This document shows, piece after piece, positions 43,644 to 52,848 of a stretch of 62,553 bases of DNA. A program made the position numbers and the translations under genes. The DNA is taken from NCBI GenBank assembly GCA_012840245.1, contig DULR01000047.1, positions 1 to 62,553 of the forward strand. The letters are read 5' to 3'. The stretch is from Clostridiaceae bacterium (GTDB lineage Bacteria > Bacillota > Clostridia > DSM-8532). Positions within the stretch are counted from its first letter, which is position 1. The number at the start of each line of letters is the position of its first letter. The notes beneath the pieces were generated by a model. The model worked only from the letters and a program-made list of their open reading frames with translations, was not told where the DNA came from and ran no database searches.

Positions 43644-45071
43644 TTGCGTAATACATATGAAAGCCCCTTTAATACACGTTACGCCAGTCAGGAGATGCTG
43701 GAACTTTTTTCTCCTCATGTCAAGTTCAAAACATGGAGAAGGCTCTGGATCGCATTAGCGGAAGCAGAAAAAGAACTTGGTCTCGATATTACCGATGATC
43801 AAATCAATGAACTTAAAAAATATAAAGATGATATCAATTATGAACTTGCTGAGCAAATCGAGAAAGAAACACGCCACGATGTCATGTCACATGTTCGCGC
43901 TTACGGAGCCCAGTGTGAAAAAGCAAAAGGAATAATTCATCTTGGTGCCACATCATGCTATGTGGGCGACAATACGGATATAATCATCTACAGGGAAGCG
44001 CTGCAGATAATAAAGAAAAAAGTCCTTTCAGTCATATCCAAGCTTTCCCGTTTTGCTGAAAAGCATAAGGACATGCCTGCTCTCGGATATACGCATTTCC
44101 AGCCTGCACAGCTTGTTACGGTAGGCAAGAGAGCATGCCTTTGGATCATGGATCTTATTCTTGATGCTGAAGAGATTGACTTCGTTATATCTAGCCTAAG
44201 ACCTTTGGGAAGCAAGGGTACGACAGGAACTCAGGCAAGCTTTCTGGCGCTTTTCAACGGGGATCATGAAAAGGTAAAGAAGCTGGACAAGCTTATTGCT
44301 GAAAAAATCGGATTTTCAGAAGTCATACCGGTTTCAGGCCAGACCTATTCAAGAAAGCAGGATTCGCGGATACTGAATGTACTGAGCTCTATTGCGCAAA
44401 GCGCAAGCAAGTTCAGCCATGACATGCGTTTACTTGCAAATCTCAAGGAGATGGAAGAACCATTTGAGAAAAATCAGATCGGTTCGTCAGCAATGGCCTA
44501 TAAGCGCAATCCCATGAGATGTGAAAGGATAACTTCATTATCGCGTTATGTTATCGTCAATGCGCTCAATCCCGCATTAACAGCTTCGACCCAGTGGTTT
44601 GAAAGGACGCTCGATGACTCGGCAAATAAACGTATCAGTGTTTCTGAAGCATTTTTGGCTGTTGATGCCATTCTGAACATATACAACAATGTAGCTGATG
44701 GGATCGTGGTATATCCGAAGATGATAAGAAAGAGAATTATGGAAGAGCTCCCATTCATGGCTACTGAAAATATCCTCATGGAAGCTGTAAAGCGGGGAGG
44801 TGACAGGCAGGTTTTACACGAACGCATACGTGTTCATTCACTGGAGGCTGCTCGCCTGGTAAAAGAAGAAGGAAAACCGAATGATTTGATTGACAGGATT
44901 GCAAATGATCCTAGTTTCGATATCAACAAAGAAGATCTTTTGAGTGTCCTGGCTCCTGAAAACTTTATTGGACGCAGCAGTGAACAGGTGGAAGAGTTCT
45001 TGTCGGAACATGTTATACCATTACTTAAGAAAAATGAAGCCGAAGAAACCAATGTTGAATTAAAAGCATGA
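43644..45071 (+). CDS. purB: Adenylosuccinate lyase
   Basis: Cleaves adenylosuccinate and SAICAR in purine synthesis; 475 residues. Family features: the HDVMSHVRAYG segment near residue 75, HLGATSCYVGDN near 103, and the fumarase/aspartase signature as SSAMAYKRNPMRCERI near 283. The start is TTG 43644, ten bases after GGAGG. A motif shared with the gene for the downstream GntR regulator lies just before the ribosome site. The gene is not in a purine operon here; the only neighbour in the same direction is that regulator. Confidence 0.95.
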   Translation: MRNTYESPFNTRYASQEMLELFSPHVKFKTWRRLWIALAEAEKELGLDITDDQINELKKYKDDINYELAEQIEKETRHDVMSHVRAYGAQCEKAKGIIHLGATSCYVGDNTDIIIYREALQIIKKKVLSVISKLSRFAEKHKDMPALGYTHFQPAQLVTVGKRACLWIMDLILDAEEIDFVISSLRPLGSKGTTGTQASFLALFNGDHEKVKKLDKLIAEKIGFSEVIPVSGQTYSRKQDSRILNVLSSIAQSASKFSHDMRLLANLKEMEEPFEKNQIGSSAMAYKRNPMRCERITSLSRYVIVNALNPALTASTQWFERTLDDSANKRISVSEAFLAVDAILNIYNNVADGIVVYPKMIRKRIMEELPFMATENILMEAVKRGGDRQVLHERIRVHSLEAARLVKEEGKPNDLIDRIANDPSFDINKEDLLSVLAPENFIGRSSEQVEEFLSEHVIPLLKKNEAEETNVELKA

Positions 45072-45112
45072 AAAAATGGACAAAAGGTCCTATTGATTAA
45101 AGACTGATAATA

Positions 45113-45130
45113 ATGTAATATTGTCATGTC
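45113..45130. promoter_or_regulatory. Candidate GntR operator upstream of its own gene
   Basis: ATGTAATATTGTCATGTC differs at two positions from the purB site. It overlaps TTGTCA, a possible -35 element. Confidence 0.6.
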
Positions 45131-45175
45131 GTCTTATTAGTGTAGTATATATTATAGTAAAACGGAGGTAAAGTA

Positions 45176-45910
45176 ATGGTAGCGATAAATAAATACAGTA
45201 ATGTTCCGCTGTATTGCCAGCTTAAAAATTTGATATTGGAAAAGATAGAAAACGGAGATTTCGAAGCTGATCAGAAAATCCCATCAGAGCAGGATTTCTG
45301 TGAGCAATACAATATATCAAGACCTACAGTAAGACAAGCCATTAATGAACTTACCTCAAGCGGTCAGCTATATAAAATGAAGGGTAAAGGAACATTTGTA
45401 TCTGCAAGGAAAACCCAGATCAGTATAAAAGATTATACCGGATTTACCGATTCAATACTGGACAGCAAGGATCCTTCTGAAAAGAATATTATATCTACTG
45501 AGACAGTTATCGGGCAGGAAATTCCTGAAGTCTCGGAGGCTTTCAGTTTAAGAAGCGACGGAAATACAGAATTTGCAGCAATTACATATACAAACCCTGT
45601 TGGCAAGGATATGGTATCATTAAGTATTTCATATATCCCGTTATCTCTTTTCCCTGAGGTTATTGAAGATATCCAGTCAAACAAAGACGTGCTCAGGGGA
45701 AAATATCCTCTTATCCCGAACAGCACTAAAAGCACGCTTGATATTGTAAGCACTGATGCCAGGGAAGCAGTTTATTTGAACCTTCAGCCCGGCCAGCCCC
45801 TTATAAGGATCAAAAACATTCTTTATTCAAAGAGCTGTCAGCCTGTGGAATATGTCATAACAAAGTACAGGGCAGACAAGACAAAACTTCAGTTTGAAAA
45901 CCATAAGTAA
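45176..45910 (+). CDS. GntR/HutC family transcriptional regulator
   Basis: A 244-residue regulator. The N-terminal winged helix-turn-helix (residues 8-75) shows the GntR pattern IPSEQDFCEQYNISRPTVRQ and GKGTFV. The C-terminal UTRA ligand domain (about 95-240) places it in the HutC subfamily, whose members sense small metabolites. The ligand is not known. CGGAGG precedes the ATG. A motif shared with the purB leader lies about 50 bases upstream of its start, suggesting autoregulation and control of purB. Confidence 0.92.
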   Translation: MVAINKYSNVPLYCQLKNLILEKIENGDFEADQKIPSEQDFCEQYNISRPTVRQAINELTSSGQLYKMKGKGTFVSARKTQISIKDYTGFTDSILDSKDPSEKNIISTETVIGQEIPEVSEAFSLRSDGNTEFAAITYTNPVGKDMVSLSISYIPLSLFPEVIEDIQSNKDVLRGKYPLIPNSTKSTLDIVSTDAREAVYLNLQPGQPLIRIKNILYSKSCQPVEYVITKYRADKTKLQFENHK

Positions 45911-45917
45911 CATCGAA

Positions 45918-45976
45918 GATGTTATCCTGAGCGAAGCGAAGGATCTCCGAAGATGTCATCCTGAACGAAGCAAAGT
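45918..45976 (-). repeat. Two dispersed repeat copies after the GntR gene
   Basis: TGTTATCCTGAGCGAAGCGA then AGGATCT (45920-45946), followed in the same orientation by ATGTCATCCTGAACGAAGCA (45953-45976), whose inner end is eroded. Confidence 0.85.
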
Positions 45977-46031
45977 GTAGTTAAGTATCTTTTACAGGGA
46001 ATGAAATCATTAATATACATAATAAATAAGG

Positions 46032-46058
46032 AAGATCGGCAGTAACTGCCGATCTTTT
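46032..46058. terminator. Bidirectional terminator between GntR and coat genes
   Basis: AAGATCGGCAGT/ACTGCCGATCTT is a near-perfect stem with TTTTGC after it on the plus strand. It sits 12 bases from the coat gene stop, so it can serve both strands. Confidence 0.8.
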
Positions 46059-46070
46059 GCTTTCCTTCCA

Positions 46071-46355
46071 CTATTGCTGCTGCATGCTCTGATGGATTGT
46101 CTGATATTTCTGTGCCGCGGTCTGTACATCGTTCATATTGGCATTTTTCGTTTTATACCAGCCTTTTTTCTGCATGACATTGAAAATTTCAAACTGAATC
46201 TGCTGTTTGTCATTTATGATTTTAGACAGCTCGCTGCGCAGATTTTCACAGGTGGATTCGGCAAGATATGTGCCATATGCGGTGATCATCTGCTTTTCAC
46301 TGCTTAAGGCATCATTTGTGATTTCCTGCTCGGTGAAAGTTGGTGTTTGATGCAT
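46071..46355 (-). CDS. CotF-like spore coat protein
   Basis: A 94-residue protein with the pattern of the coat F family: a four-helix, ferritin-like arrangement (NDALSSEKQMITAYGTYLAE ... FNVMQKKGWYKT). It probably resides in the spore coat or associated layers. AGGAGG precedes the ATG on the minus strand. It follows another short coat-like protein by 12 bases, so the two form an operon. The Q-rich C-terminus (MQQQ) echoes the upstream partner. Confidence 0.82.
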   Translation of the reverse strand: MHQTPTFTEQEITNDALSSEKQMITAYGTYLAESTCENLRSELSKIINDKQQIQFEIFNVMQKKGWYKTKNANMNDVQTAAQKYQTIHQSMQQQ

Positions 46356-46367
46356 ATTTATTCCTCC

Positions 46368-46637
46368 TTACTGCTGCATTTGCTGTGCCGGTTTGTTATG
46401 GGAATTCAGATAGTTGAACAGCATGTTGAAATGCTGTTTGTGAAGCTGTGCTGCCTTAGTGAAAACATCCTTCAGCTCCGGATCGTTGCAGCTTTGAGCA
46501 TACATGTCAAGCTTTTTATAGTTCAGTGATTCATAATTCAGCATATCCTCCAGTATTGTCAGGTTTTTGCTGGTAAGCATAGCCTGGCCCTGCTGCATTT
46601 GCTGACCCTGATTTTGCTGCATCTGATTATTCTGCAT
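46368..46637 (-). CDS. CotF-like spore coat protein, Gln/Met-rich
   Basis: An 89-residue protein with a Q/M/N-rich head (MQNNQMQQNQGQQMQQGQ), a ferritin-like helical middle (NLTILEDMLNYESLNYKKL, then LKDVFTKAAQLHKQHFNML) and a Q-rich end. These are features of small coat F-type proteins. GGAGG lies ten bases before ATG 46637; an alternative GTG start at 46646 abuts the signal. Transcribed divergently from spoIVA, as expected for sporulation genes. Confidence 0.78.
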   Translation of the reverse strand: MQNNQMQQNQGQQMQQGQAMLTSKNLTILEDMLNYESLNYKKLDMYAQSCNDPELKDVFTKAAQLHKQHFNMLFNYLNSHNKPAQQMQQ

Positions 46638-46829
46638 ATCGATCACACCTCCAAAATAAAGAAATAATACGGTGTTAGTCTTCTCAAAACATATGGGTTT
46701 TATGAGTGTTAAGCGATTATTATCAGCGGAAGACGACTAATATGAGAGAAAAACGATGGGTACGTTTGAAGCAATCAGCTAAAAGTTAATTTAACAAAGC
46801 AAATTAGAATCAATTCTTAAAAAATTTTT

Positions 46830-46859
46830 GAATATATCGCATTTACGTCCAATATACTT
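46830..46859 (+). promoter_or_regulatory. Possible sigma-E promoter of spoIVA
   Basis: GAATATAT, 14 bases, then ATATACTT, close to the sigma-E pattern (GNATAWW with CATACAMT). About 60 bases from the start. SpoIVA genes are sigma-E dependent in Bacillus. Confidence 0.45.
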
Positions 46860-46917
46860 ATATTGACCGAATGGGTCATGCATCTTGCATGTACCGCATA
46901 CTGAAGGGGGATTGGCT

Positions 46918-48399
46918 GTGGAGAATTTATACAGCGTTTATAATGATATCGCGCAAAGGACAAAGGGAGATATATACTTTGGAGTTGTCGGACCTGTAAG
47001 AACAGGCAAGTCAACGTTTATCAAAAAGTTCATGGAGACTCTTGTAGTTCCGAATATCAAGGATCCGTACGACAGACAAAGGGCTATAGATGAAACGCCT
47101 CAGAGTGCGTCAGGACGAATGATCATGACAACGGAGCCAAAATTTGTCCCCAACGAGGCGGTCACCATCACACTGGAAGACAATATCAGTTTGAAGGTAA
47201 GATTGGTCGACTGTGTAGGATATCTGGTGAAGAGCGCTGTCGGACATATGGAAGACGAAATGCCGCGCATGGTTAAAACTCCCTGGTCGGAATACGAGAT
47301 TCCGTTTGAGGAGGCAGCCGCGATCGGAACCCGGAAGGTCATCAATGAACATTCGACCATAGGGATTCTGATTACAGCCGACGGATCCTTTACCCAGTTT
47401 TCAAGAAGCGAGTATCAGGAAGCTGAGGAAAAAGTCTTAAAGGAAATGAAATCATCCGGCAAACCGTTTGTAATTCTCTTAAACAGCGCTGTCCCTGATT
47501 CACCTGAGACAAAACAGCTGGCAAAAGAGTTGAGCGAAAAATACTCCAAAACCGTAATACCTGTGGATTGCCTCAATTTGAACGTTCAGTCTGTAAACAA
47601 GATCATGAACGGAATACTGATGGATTTCCCGGTAAGTGAGATATGCTTCAATATGCCTGAATGGATCCTTTCGCTCGATAATGATCACTGGCTGAGGAAG
47701 GAAATGTTCAGTGCCATAAGGGATTCGTTCACAGACAAAGCAACGGTCAAAGCAGCGTTTGATGCGGCCGAGAAGCTGAGCAATTTTGAATTTTTGAACA
47801 AGGCAGACATAAATAACATGAATATGGGTACAGGCGAACTTTCAATGAATATCAAACCGGCCGACGGCCTGTTCTACCGCATCGTAAAAGAAGATACCGG
47901 ACTCGAGATCGATGGCGAACAGCGTCTCTTTGCAGTGCTGAAGGAGCTTTCGCAAATCAGGACCGAGTACAAAAAGGTTGAAAATGCCTTGGCTGAGGTC
48001 AGAACTAAGGGATATGGAGTAGTGACACCCAGACTTGAAGAGCTGACACTGGAGCCGCCTGAAATAGTAAGACAAGGGAACCGGTTTGGTATCAAACTCA
48101 GGGCAAGCGCACCGTCGATACATATGATCAGGGCAGACATTGAAACCGAAATTGCCCCGCTGGTAGGTACAGAAAAGCAATCCGAGGAGCTTGTCAATTA
48201 CTTGCTGAAGGAATTCGAAGGCAAGCCCGAGAAGCTCTGGGAATCCAATATCTTTGGAAAATCGCTGCATGAGCTGATTACAGAAGGGCTCCAGAACAAG
48301 CTTTACAAGATGCCTGAGGATGCGCAGCTCAAGCTTCAGGAGACCCTGCAGAAAATAATCAACGAAGGCAGCGGAGGACTTATCTGTATAATACTCTGA
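46918..48399 (+). CDS. spoIVA: Stage IV sporulation protein A (coat morphogenetic ATPase)
   Basis: The ATPase that polymerises on the forespore surface and anchors the spore coat. Starting at GTG 46918, which follows GGGGG, gives 493 residues, virtually the length of the B. subtilis protein. It begins ENLYSVYNDIAQRTKGDIY. Walker A is VGPVRTGKST (near residue 25). The middle contains VDCVGY, and the C-terminal tail ends in EGSGGLICIIL, the membrane-binding amphipathic end that interacts with SpoVM. Clear evidence of endospore formation. Confidence 0.98.
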   Translation: MENLYSVYNDIAQRTKGDIYFGVVGPVRTGKSTFIKKFMETLVVPNIKDPYDRQRAIDETPQSASGRMIMTTEPKFVPNEAVTITLEDNISLKVRLVDCVGYLVKSAVGHMEDEMPRMVKTPWSEYEIPFEEAAAIGTRKVINEHSTIGILITADGSFTQFSRSEYQEAEEKVLKEMKSSGKPFVILLNSAVPDSPETKQLAKELSEKYSKTVIPVDCLNLNVQSVNKIMNGILMDFPVSEICFNMPEWILSLDNDHWLRKEMFSAIRDSFTDKATVKAAFDAAEKLSNFEFLNKADINNMNMGTGELSMNIKPADGLFYRIVKEDTGLEIDGEQRLFAVLKELSQIRTEYKKVENALAEVRTKGYGVVTPRLEELTLEPPEIVRQGNRFGIKLRASAPSIHMIRADIETEIAPLVGTEKQSEELVNYLLKEFEGKPEKLWESNIFGKSLHELITEGLQNKLYKMPEDAQLKLQETLQKIINEGSGGLICIIL

Positions 48400-48419
48400 A
48401 AACAGGCCAGTAAAAAAAG

Positions 48420-48450
48420 CGGTTATGGCGTTGGAGCATAGCCGTTTTTT
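48420..48450 (+). terminator. Intrinsic terminator after spoIVA
   Basis: CGGTTATG/CATAGCCG stem (one G-T), nine-base loop, six T. Confidence 0.8.
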
Positions 48451-48679
48451 ATTTTTATAATAAAATATGAATTATTAAATTTTTATTGATTTTTTTATCT
48501 GAATAATTGCTATAATAAGGTTTAATAATGAATTAAGTGGTATAATATTCTTATTGAGCCGGCTAATTTACAGCCTTAGTTACCATAACAGAAATGAATA
48601 AAACCGGCTAAAGCCATATCAGCATTCAGTATGTCGGAGGCAGCCGTATTTATTCAAAAATCCGGAAAGGAGATTCAAT
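48451..48679 (+). other. Leader of the aminopeptidase gene with CCGGCTAA direct repeats
   Basis: AT-rich DNA with a TATAAT at 48541, then CCGGCTAA at 48559 and again at 48604 (45 bases apart) and several AGCC elements. No riboswitch class is recognised. No ORF was found. Confidence 0.35.
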
Positions 48680-50230
48680 ATGATAGAACAACAGGAAAAG
48701 AAAAGAAGAGGAAGACCCAGGAAAAATACGATTGAAAGTGTGGACCAAAACCCTGTTCAAGCTAAAAGAGGACGCGGACGGCCCAGAAAATCCGAGACTG
48801 CTGCGTTGACTGCCGGTGGATCTAAAATCATAAAAACGGTGAATGACCTGGAATATAAACCTGTCAATGTATGGGATAATCCTGCATTCAAAAAAGAAAA
48901 AATCATGGCATTCAGCGAAGACTACAAGTCATTTATGAACAAGGCGAAAACAGAGCGTGAATTTATAAAGGAAAGCGTTGCTCTGGCAAAGAAATATAAG
49001 TTCGTAGATATCGATGAACTGGGTAATAAGAAATTAAAACCGGGTGATAAGGTTTACCGTGTAGTTAGAGACAAATTGCTTCTTCTTGCGGTAGCAGGGA
49101 AGAGACCGGCTGAAGAAGGTACAAAAATAGTCGGGGCCCATGTCGATTCGCCCAGAATCGATATAAAGCAGAATCCTTTATATGAATCCACTGATATGGT
49201 ATTCTTTAAAACCCATTATTATGGTGGTGTCAAGAAGTATCAATGGCTTGCTATTCCGCTTGCACTGCATGGTGTGATCGTCAAAGCCGACGGAACCAGG
49301 GTCGAGGTAAATATCGGAGAGGATGAAAACGATCCTGTCTTTACGATTACGGATCTTTTGCCCCATCTGGCCAAAGACCAGTATGAGAAAAAGCTGAACG
49401 AAGCATTCCAGGGCGAAAATATGAATGTGCTGCTCGGTTCCGAGCCCATAGAAGACAAAGAGGCAAAGGACAGATTCAAGAAGAATATCCTTAACCTCTT
49501 AAACGAGAAATACGGGATAGTGGAGGAAGACCTTGTTTCATCGGAGCTTCAGGTAGTTCCTGCATTCAAAGCCCGCGATATAGGTATTGACAGAAGCATG
49601 GTTGGAGCATATGGCCATGATGACAGAGTATGCGCTTATACTGCGCTTATGGCAGTCCTTGAAACTGAGGATCCCGAATATACGGCCATTTGCTATCTTA
49701 CCGACAAAGAGGAGATCGGCAGCGTGGGAAATACCGGCGCTGAATCCAGAGCGCTTGAAAACTTCATAGCAGAGCTCTGCTACCGTACAACAGAAGGACA
49801 ATACACCGATCTTCTTGTCCGGAAGGCTCTGGACAGATCGAAAATGTTGTCTGCAGACGTCAACGCGGCTGTCGATCCCAATTATGAAGGTACTCACGAC
49901 AAGCTGAACGCAGGTTATTTAGGCAAAGGTATTGCCATAATGAAATACAGTGGTTCCAGAGGCAAGGCCGGAGCCAGCGACGCAAGCGCCGAATATCTCG
50001 GTGAGATCAGAAGACTTTTCAACGAGAACAATATTCCGTGGCATATAACCGAATTAGGTGCAGTGGATAAGGGCGGCGGAGGAACAATAGCAATGATGAT
50101 CGCGAACCTTGGCGTCGATGTGATCGACGTTGGTGTACCGCTGTTATCCATGCACGCTCCTTACGAAGTAGCCAGCAAGGCTGATATTTATGCAGCTTAT
50201 CAGGGATACCGCGTATTCTTTGGCAAATAA
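48680..50230 (+). CDS. M18 family aminopeptidase with N-terminal AT-hook motifs
   Basis: A 516-residue protein. Residues 60-516 are a zinc aminopeptidase of family M18 (aminopeptidase I/aspartyl aminopeptidase): GAHVDSPRIDIK (near 152), GHDDRVCAYTAL (near 312), DKEEIGSVGNTGAES (near 341) and the late SMHAPYEVASKAD (near 489) provide metal ligands and catalytic acid. Residues 7-37 are unusual, with two AT-hook cores, KKRRGRPRK and RGRGRPRK, separated by an acidic-polar spacer. AT-hooks bind the minor groove of AT-rich DNA. AAAGGAG precedes the ATG, and the frame is continuous, so this is not a misannotated start. DNA binding is inferred only. Confidence 0.9.
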   Translation: MIEQQEKKRRGRPRKNTIESVDQNPVQAKRGRGRPRKSETAALTAGGSKIIKTVNDLEYKPVNVWDNPAFKKEKIMAFSEDYKSFMNKAKTEREFIKESVALAKKYKFVDIDELGNKKLKPGDKVYRVVRDKLLLLAVAGKRPAEEGTKIVGAHVDSPRIDIKQNPLYESTDMVFFKTHYYGGVKKYQWLAIPLALHGVIVKADGTRVEVNIGEDENDPVFTITDLLPHLAKDQYEKKLNEAFQGENMNVLLGSEPIEDKEAKDRFKKNILNLLNEKYGIVEEDLVSSELQVVPAFKARDIGIDRSMVGAYGHDDRVCAYTALMAVLETEDPEYTAICYLTDKEEIGSVGNTGAESRALENFIAELCYRTTEGQYTDLLVRKALDRSKMLSADVNAAVDPNYEGTHDKLNAGYLGKGIAIMKYSGSRGKAGASDASAEYLGEIRRLFNENNIPWHITELGAVDKGGGGTIAMMIANLGVDVIDVGVPLLSMHAPYEVASKADIYAAYQGYRVFFGK

Positions 50231-50274
50231 GGCAACAATTACGGACATAAAAACGCATTTTGAGCAATATATCA

Positions 50275-50310
50275 AATGCCCGTCTGATCATATCAGGCGG
50301 GCATTCTGTT
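50275..50310 (+). terminator. Intrinsic terminator after the aminopeptidase gene
   Basis: AATGCCCGTCTGAT pairs with ATCAGGCGGGCATT (one G-T), followed by CTGTTATTT. Confidence 0.8.
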
Positions 50311-50393
50311 ATTTCAAAATATGATATATGACACCGGAAAAGGTATTACCGAAAAGCATTTGTCCTTCAATATACCGACACTGTCCATCTAAG

Positions 50394-50456
50394 TTATGCA
50401 TATCGATAAAAAACATGAAGAGATCATCGATATTTTTTATGCATATTGATAAAAAA
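50394..50456 (+). promoter_or_regulatory. Pair of 20-bp direct repeats upstream of the reductase/AcnX operon
   Basis: TTATGCATATCGATAAAAAA (50394) and TTATGCATATTGATAAAAAA (50437) differ at one base and start 43 bases apart. An inverted ATCGATAT lies between them, and TTGATAA/TTATCAA follows at 50446-50463. It looks like a multi-site operator. The remaining 50311-50556 gap holds no gene. Confidence 0.55.
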
Positions 50457-50556
50457 TTATCAATGTGTTACACTTCAATTATACCAATGTTCTATTTATC
50501 ATTTCGCATCATCTAAATTCTCAATTTTTAAATGTCGAAGGGGGGCTCTCGGTTTT

Positions 50557-52833
50557 ATGAGAACTGATGCTAAAATTCAGGAACTGGTAGACAGCTACGG
50601 TAACTGGTTCACAAAGCCTGATCATGAGAACAGCGCCGGAGGCACAGGCAGAATGACGAAAAATCTGTATCCTTACACAGCTTTGTTTTCACCTATCCAG
50701 ATCAATCGCACGAAAATCAAAAACAGATTGGTCATGGCGCCCATGGGCAACATAGATATGTGTGAGGAAACAGGTCGCCCAAATGACAAAATGCTTCAGT
50801 ATTTCTTTGCAAGAGCAAAGGGTGGCGTAGGGCTTATAACCACAGGCCTTGTACCTATAAGCTTCGGAATCGACAATTCTGTTATTGAACCAGGCAAGCT
50901 TTCCTACTTCCCGCGTATTGACCGAAGCAGGACCGTGTTTGCCGGGTGGCGTGATCTGGCCCAGGGAGTACATAACTTTGGGGCAAAAATATTCATTCAG
51001 CTTACTCCCGGCCTGGGACGCGTAGGTAATCCCCAATGTCTTGTTAATCAATATAAATTCCCCGTATCCTCTTCTTTCAATCCAAACTTCTATATGCCTC
51101 AGATTCCATGTATGAGATTATCAGACCGCAAACTGAACAGGATCATACGCAACGCGGGGCAGGCTGCAGCTGACGCAATGGCAGCCGGAATAGACGGCGT
51201 TTATCTCCATGGACATGAAGGCTACCTTCTTGAACAGATGACCAATACTGCCTTCAACAGGCGTAAATTTGGACGTTTTGCCGACTGGCAGAGATTCGGT
51301 ATCGATATGGTCAAAGAAATGCGCCGTCGCGTAGGACCCCACTATCCGATCATGTACAGGATCGACTTATCCCTTGCCCTGAATGAGACATACGGCGAAG
51401 AGGGAATGAGCAAGCCACCTCTGAAGAAATTCAGGAATGGCAGGACCATCGATGAAACCCTTGAGTATATGGAAAACCTGGTAAAAGCCGGCGTCGACAT
51501 CTTTGACGTGGACCTTGGCTGCTATGACAACTGGTGGCTGCCGCATCCGCCTTCCGGTATGCCGGCAGGGTGTTTCCTGGACGTATCACGTATTGTAAAG
51601 GAAAGATTCAGGGAACGCGGTATCAAGTCAAATGCCGGTTTTGATGTACCCATTGTGGCTGTTGGAAAGCTCGGGTATCCGGATTTGGCTGAAAAAGCTG
51701 TAAAAGACGGATATTGCGACATGGTCATGCTCGGCAGACCCCTGCTTGCCGATCCCGAATGGCCAAACAAGGCCTATTCAGGAAGAGTTGAGGAGATAAC
51801 GCCATGTATAGGCTGCCAGGAAGGATGTATAAACGAGTTTGTTGAGGGCGGACATCCGCAATGCGCAGTAAATCCCCGTACCGGTTTTGAACATATATAT
51901 CCTGAAAATCCACCAAAAGCAGAACGTGTTAAAAAAATAGCTGTTGTAGGAGCAGGACCGGCCGGAGTCGTACTGGCCATAACAGCCGCAAGGCGCGGAC
52001 ATAAGGTCGAGCTTTTTGAAAAGAGCGGCAAAATCGGCGGGAAGACAATTCCCGGTAGCGTGCCAAAAATCAAATTTGATGTGGAGAATTACCGCAATCA
52101 CCTTGAATATATGCTTGAAAAGGCTGAAAAGGAGTATGATCTGAAAGTACATCTGAATTCCGCAGTCGATCTGGAAAGGCTTCGGGAAGGCTCATACGAC
52201 AGTATAGTGTTTGCAACCGGAGCTGCAGAGACAATACCACCCATCTCCGGACTCGACAAGATCAAACATGTGAAGGCAACAGACCTGTTATCGGATCCCG
52301 GACTTTTGGGTGATTCAAAATCGGTCGTGGTAGTAGGCGGCGGGGAAGTTGGCTGTGAAACTGCCTACTGGTTAAGCTATGAGCGTGGTTGTCAGGTAAA
52401 GGTGGTCGAAATGCTTCCTTTCTTAATGGAAGGTGTCTGCACAGCAAACCGTGGTTATCTTATCCATTACCTCAAAAAGGCCGGAGTTGAACTCATCAAT
52501 TACGCAAAAGTGGTCTCTCTTGATGATGAAGGAGTACATATAGTACGCAACGTATCCAAAGGCGTACCTGATCCTAATATCACATGGCAGCCAGTCCTGC
52601 CCAAGAATATAGAGAATCCTCTGGCGCCCAAGATCGGCAATGATGAAAAGGAAATCACATTGAAGGCAGACCTTGTAGTGTTCGCTACAGGCGGAAAACC
52701 AGACGATTCACTGTTCTATGAGGCACAGGCCGGAAGGATCGCTCCTGAGATCCACAACATAGGCGACAGTTTTGCAGGAGGAAGGATACTTGAAGCAACC
52801 CGTGCCGCCTATGCCCTTGGAATTAAGCTATAA
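50557..52833 (+). CDS. Old-Yellow-Enzyme-type flavin/Fe-S oxidoreductase (FadH-like)
   Basis: A 758-residue NADH:flavin oxidoreductase in the architecture of 2,4-dienoyl-CoA reductase. An N-terminal extension of about 40 residues is followed by the FMN barrel (KNRLVMAPMGNIDM near residue 60, HGHEGYLLEQ near 218, VMLGRPLLADPEWP near 390), a 4Fe-4S motif CIGCQEGC plus a later Cys (near 418-435), an FAD dinucleotide fold (VVGAGPAGVVLA near 463) and an NAD fold (VVVGGGEVGCE near 590). GGGGGG precedes ATG 50557. Fifteen bases separate it from the aconitase X subunit gene, so substrate linkage is likely. The substrate is unknown. Confidence 0.9.
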   Translation: MRTDAKIQELVDSYGNWFTKPDHENSAGGTGRMTKNLYPYTALFSPIQINRTKIKNRLVMAPMGNIDMCEETGRPNDKMLQYFFARAKGGVGLITTGLVPISFGIDNSVIEPGKLSYFPRIDRSRTVFAGWRDLAQGVHNFGAKIFIQLTPGLGRVGNPQCLVNQYKFPVSSSFNPNFYMPQIPCMRLSDRKLNRIIRNAGQAAADAMAAGIDGVYLHGHEGYLLEQMTNTAFNRRKFGRFADWQRFGIDMVKEMRRRVGPHYPIMYRIDLSLALNETYGEEGMSKPPLKKFRNGRTIDETLEYMENLVKAGVDIFDVDLGCYDNWWLPHPPSGMPAGCFLDVSRIVKERFRERGIKSNAGFDVPIVAVGKLGYPDLAEKAVKDGYCDMVMLGRPLLADPEWPNKAYSGRVEEITPCIGCQEGCINEFVEGGHPQCAVNPRTGFEHIYPENPPKAERVKKIAVVGAGPAGVVLAITAARRGHKVELFEKSGKIGGKTIPGSVPKIKFDVENYRNHLEYMLEKAEKEYDLKVHLNSAVDLERLREGSYDSIVFATGAAETIPPISGLDKIKHVKATDLLSDPGLLGDSKSVVVVGGGEVGCETAYWLSYERGCQVKVVEMLPFLMEGVCTANRGYLIHYLKKAGVELINYAKVVSLDDEGVHIVRNVSKGVPDPNITWQPVLPKNIENPLAPKIGNDEKEITLKADLVVFATGGKPDDSLFYEAQAGRIAPEIHNIGDSFAGGRILEATRAAYALGIKL

Positions 52834-52848
52834 AGAGGGGGGAGAACG

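Noticed and set aside
50328..50516. 62-codon plus-strand frame before the reductase gene
   Set aside because: No ribosome site, AT-rich, and it covers the direct repeats that look regulatory.
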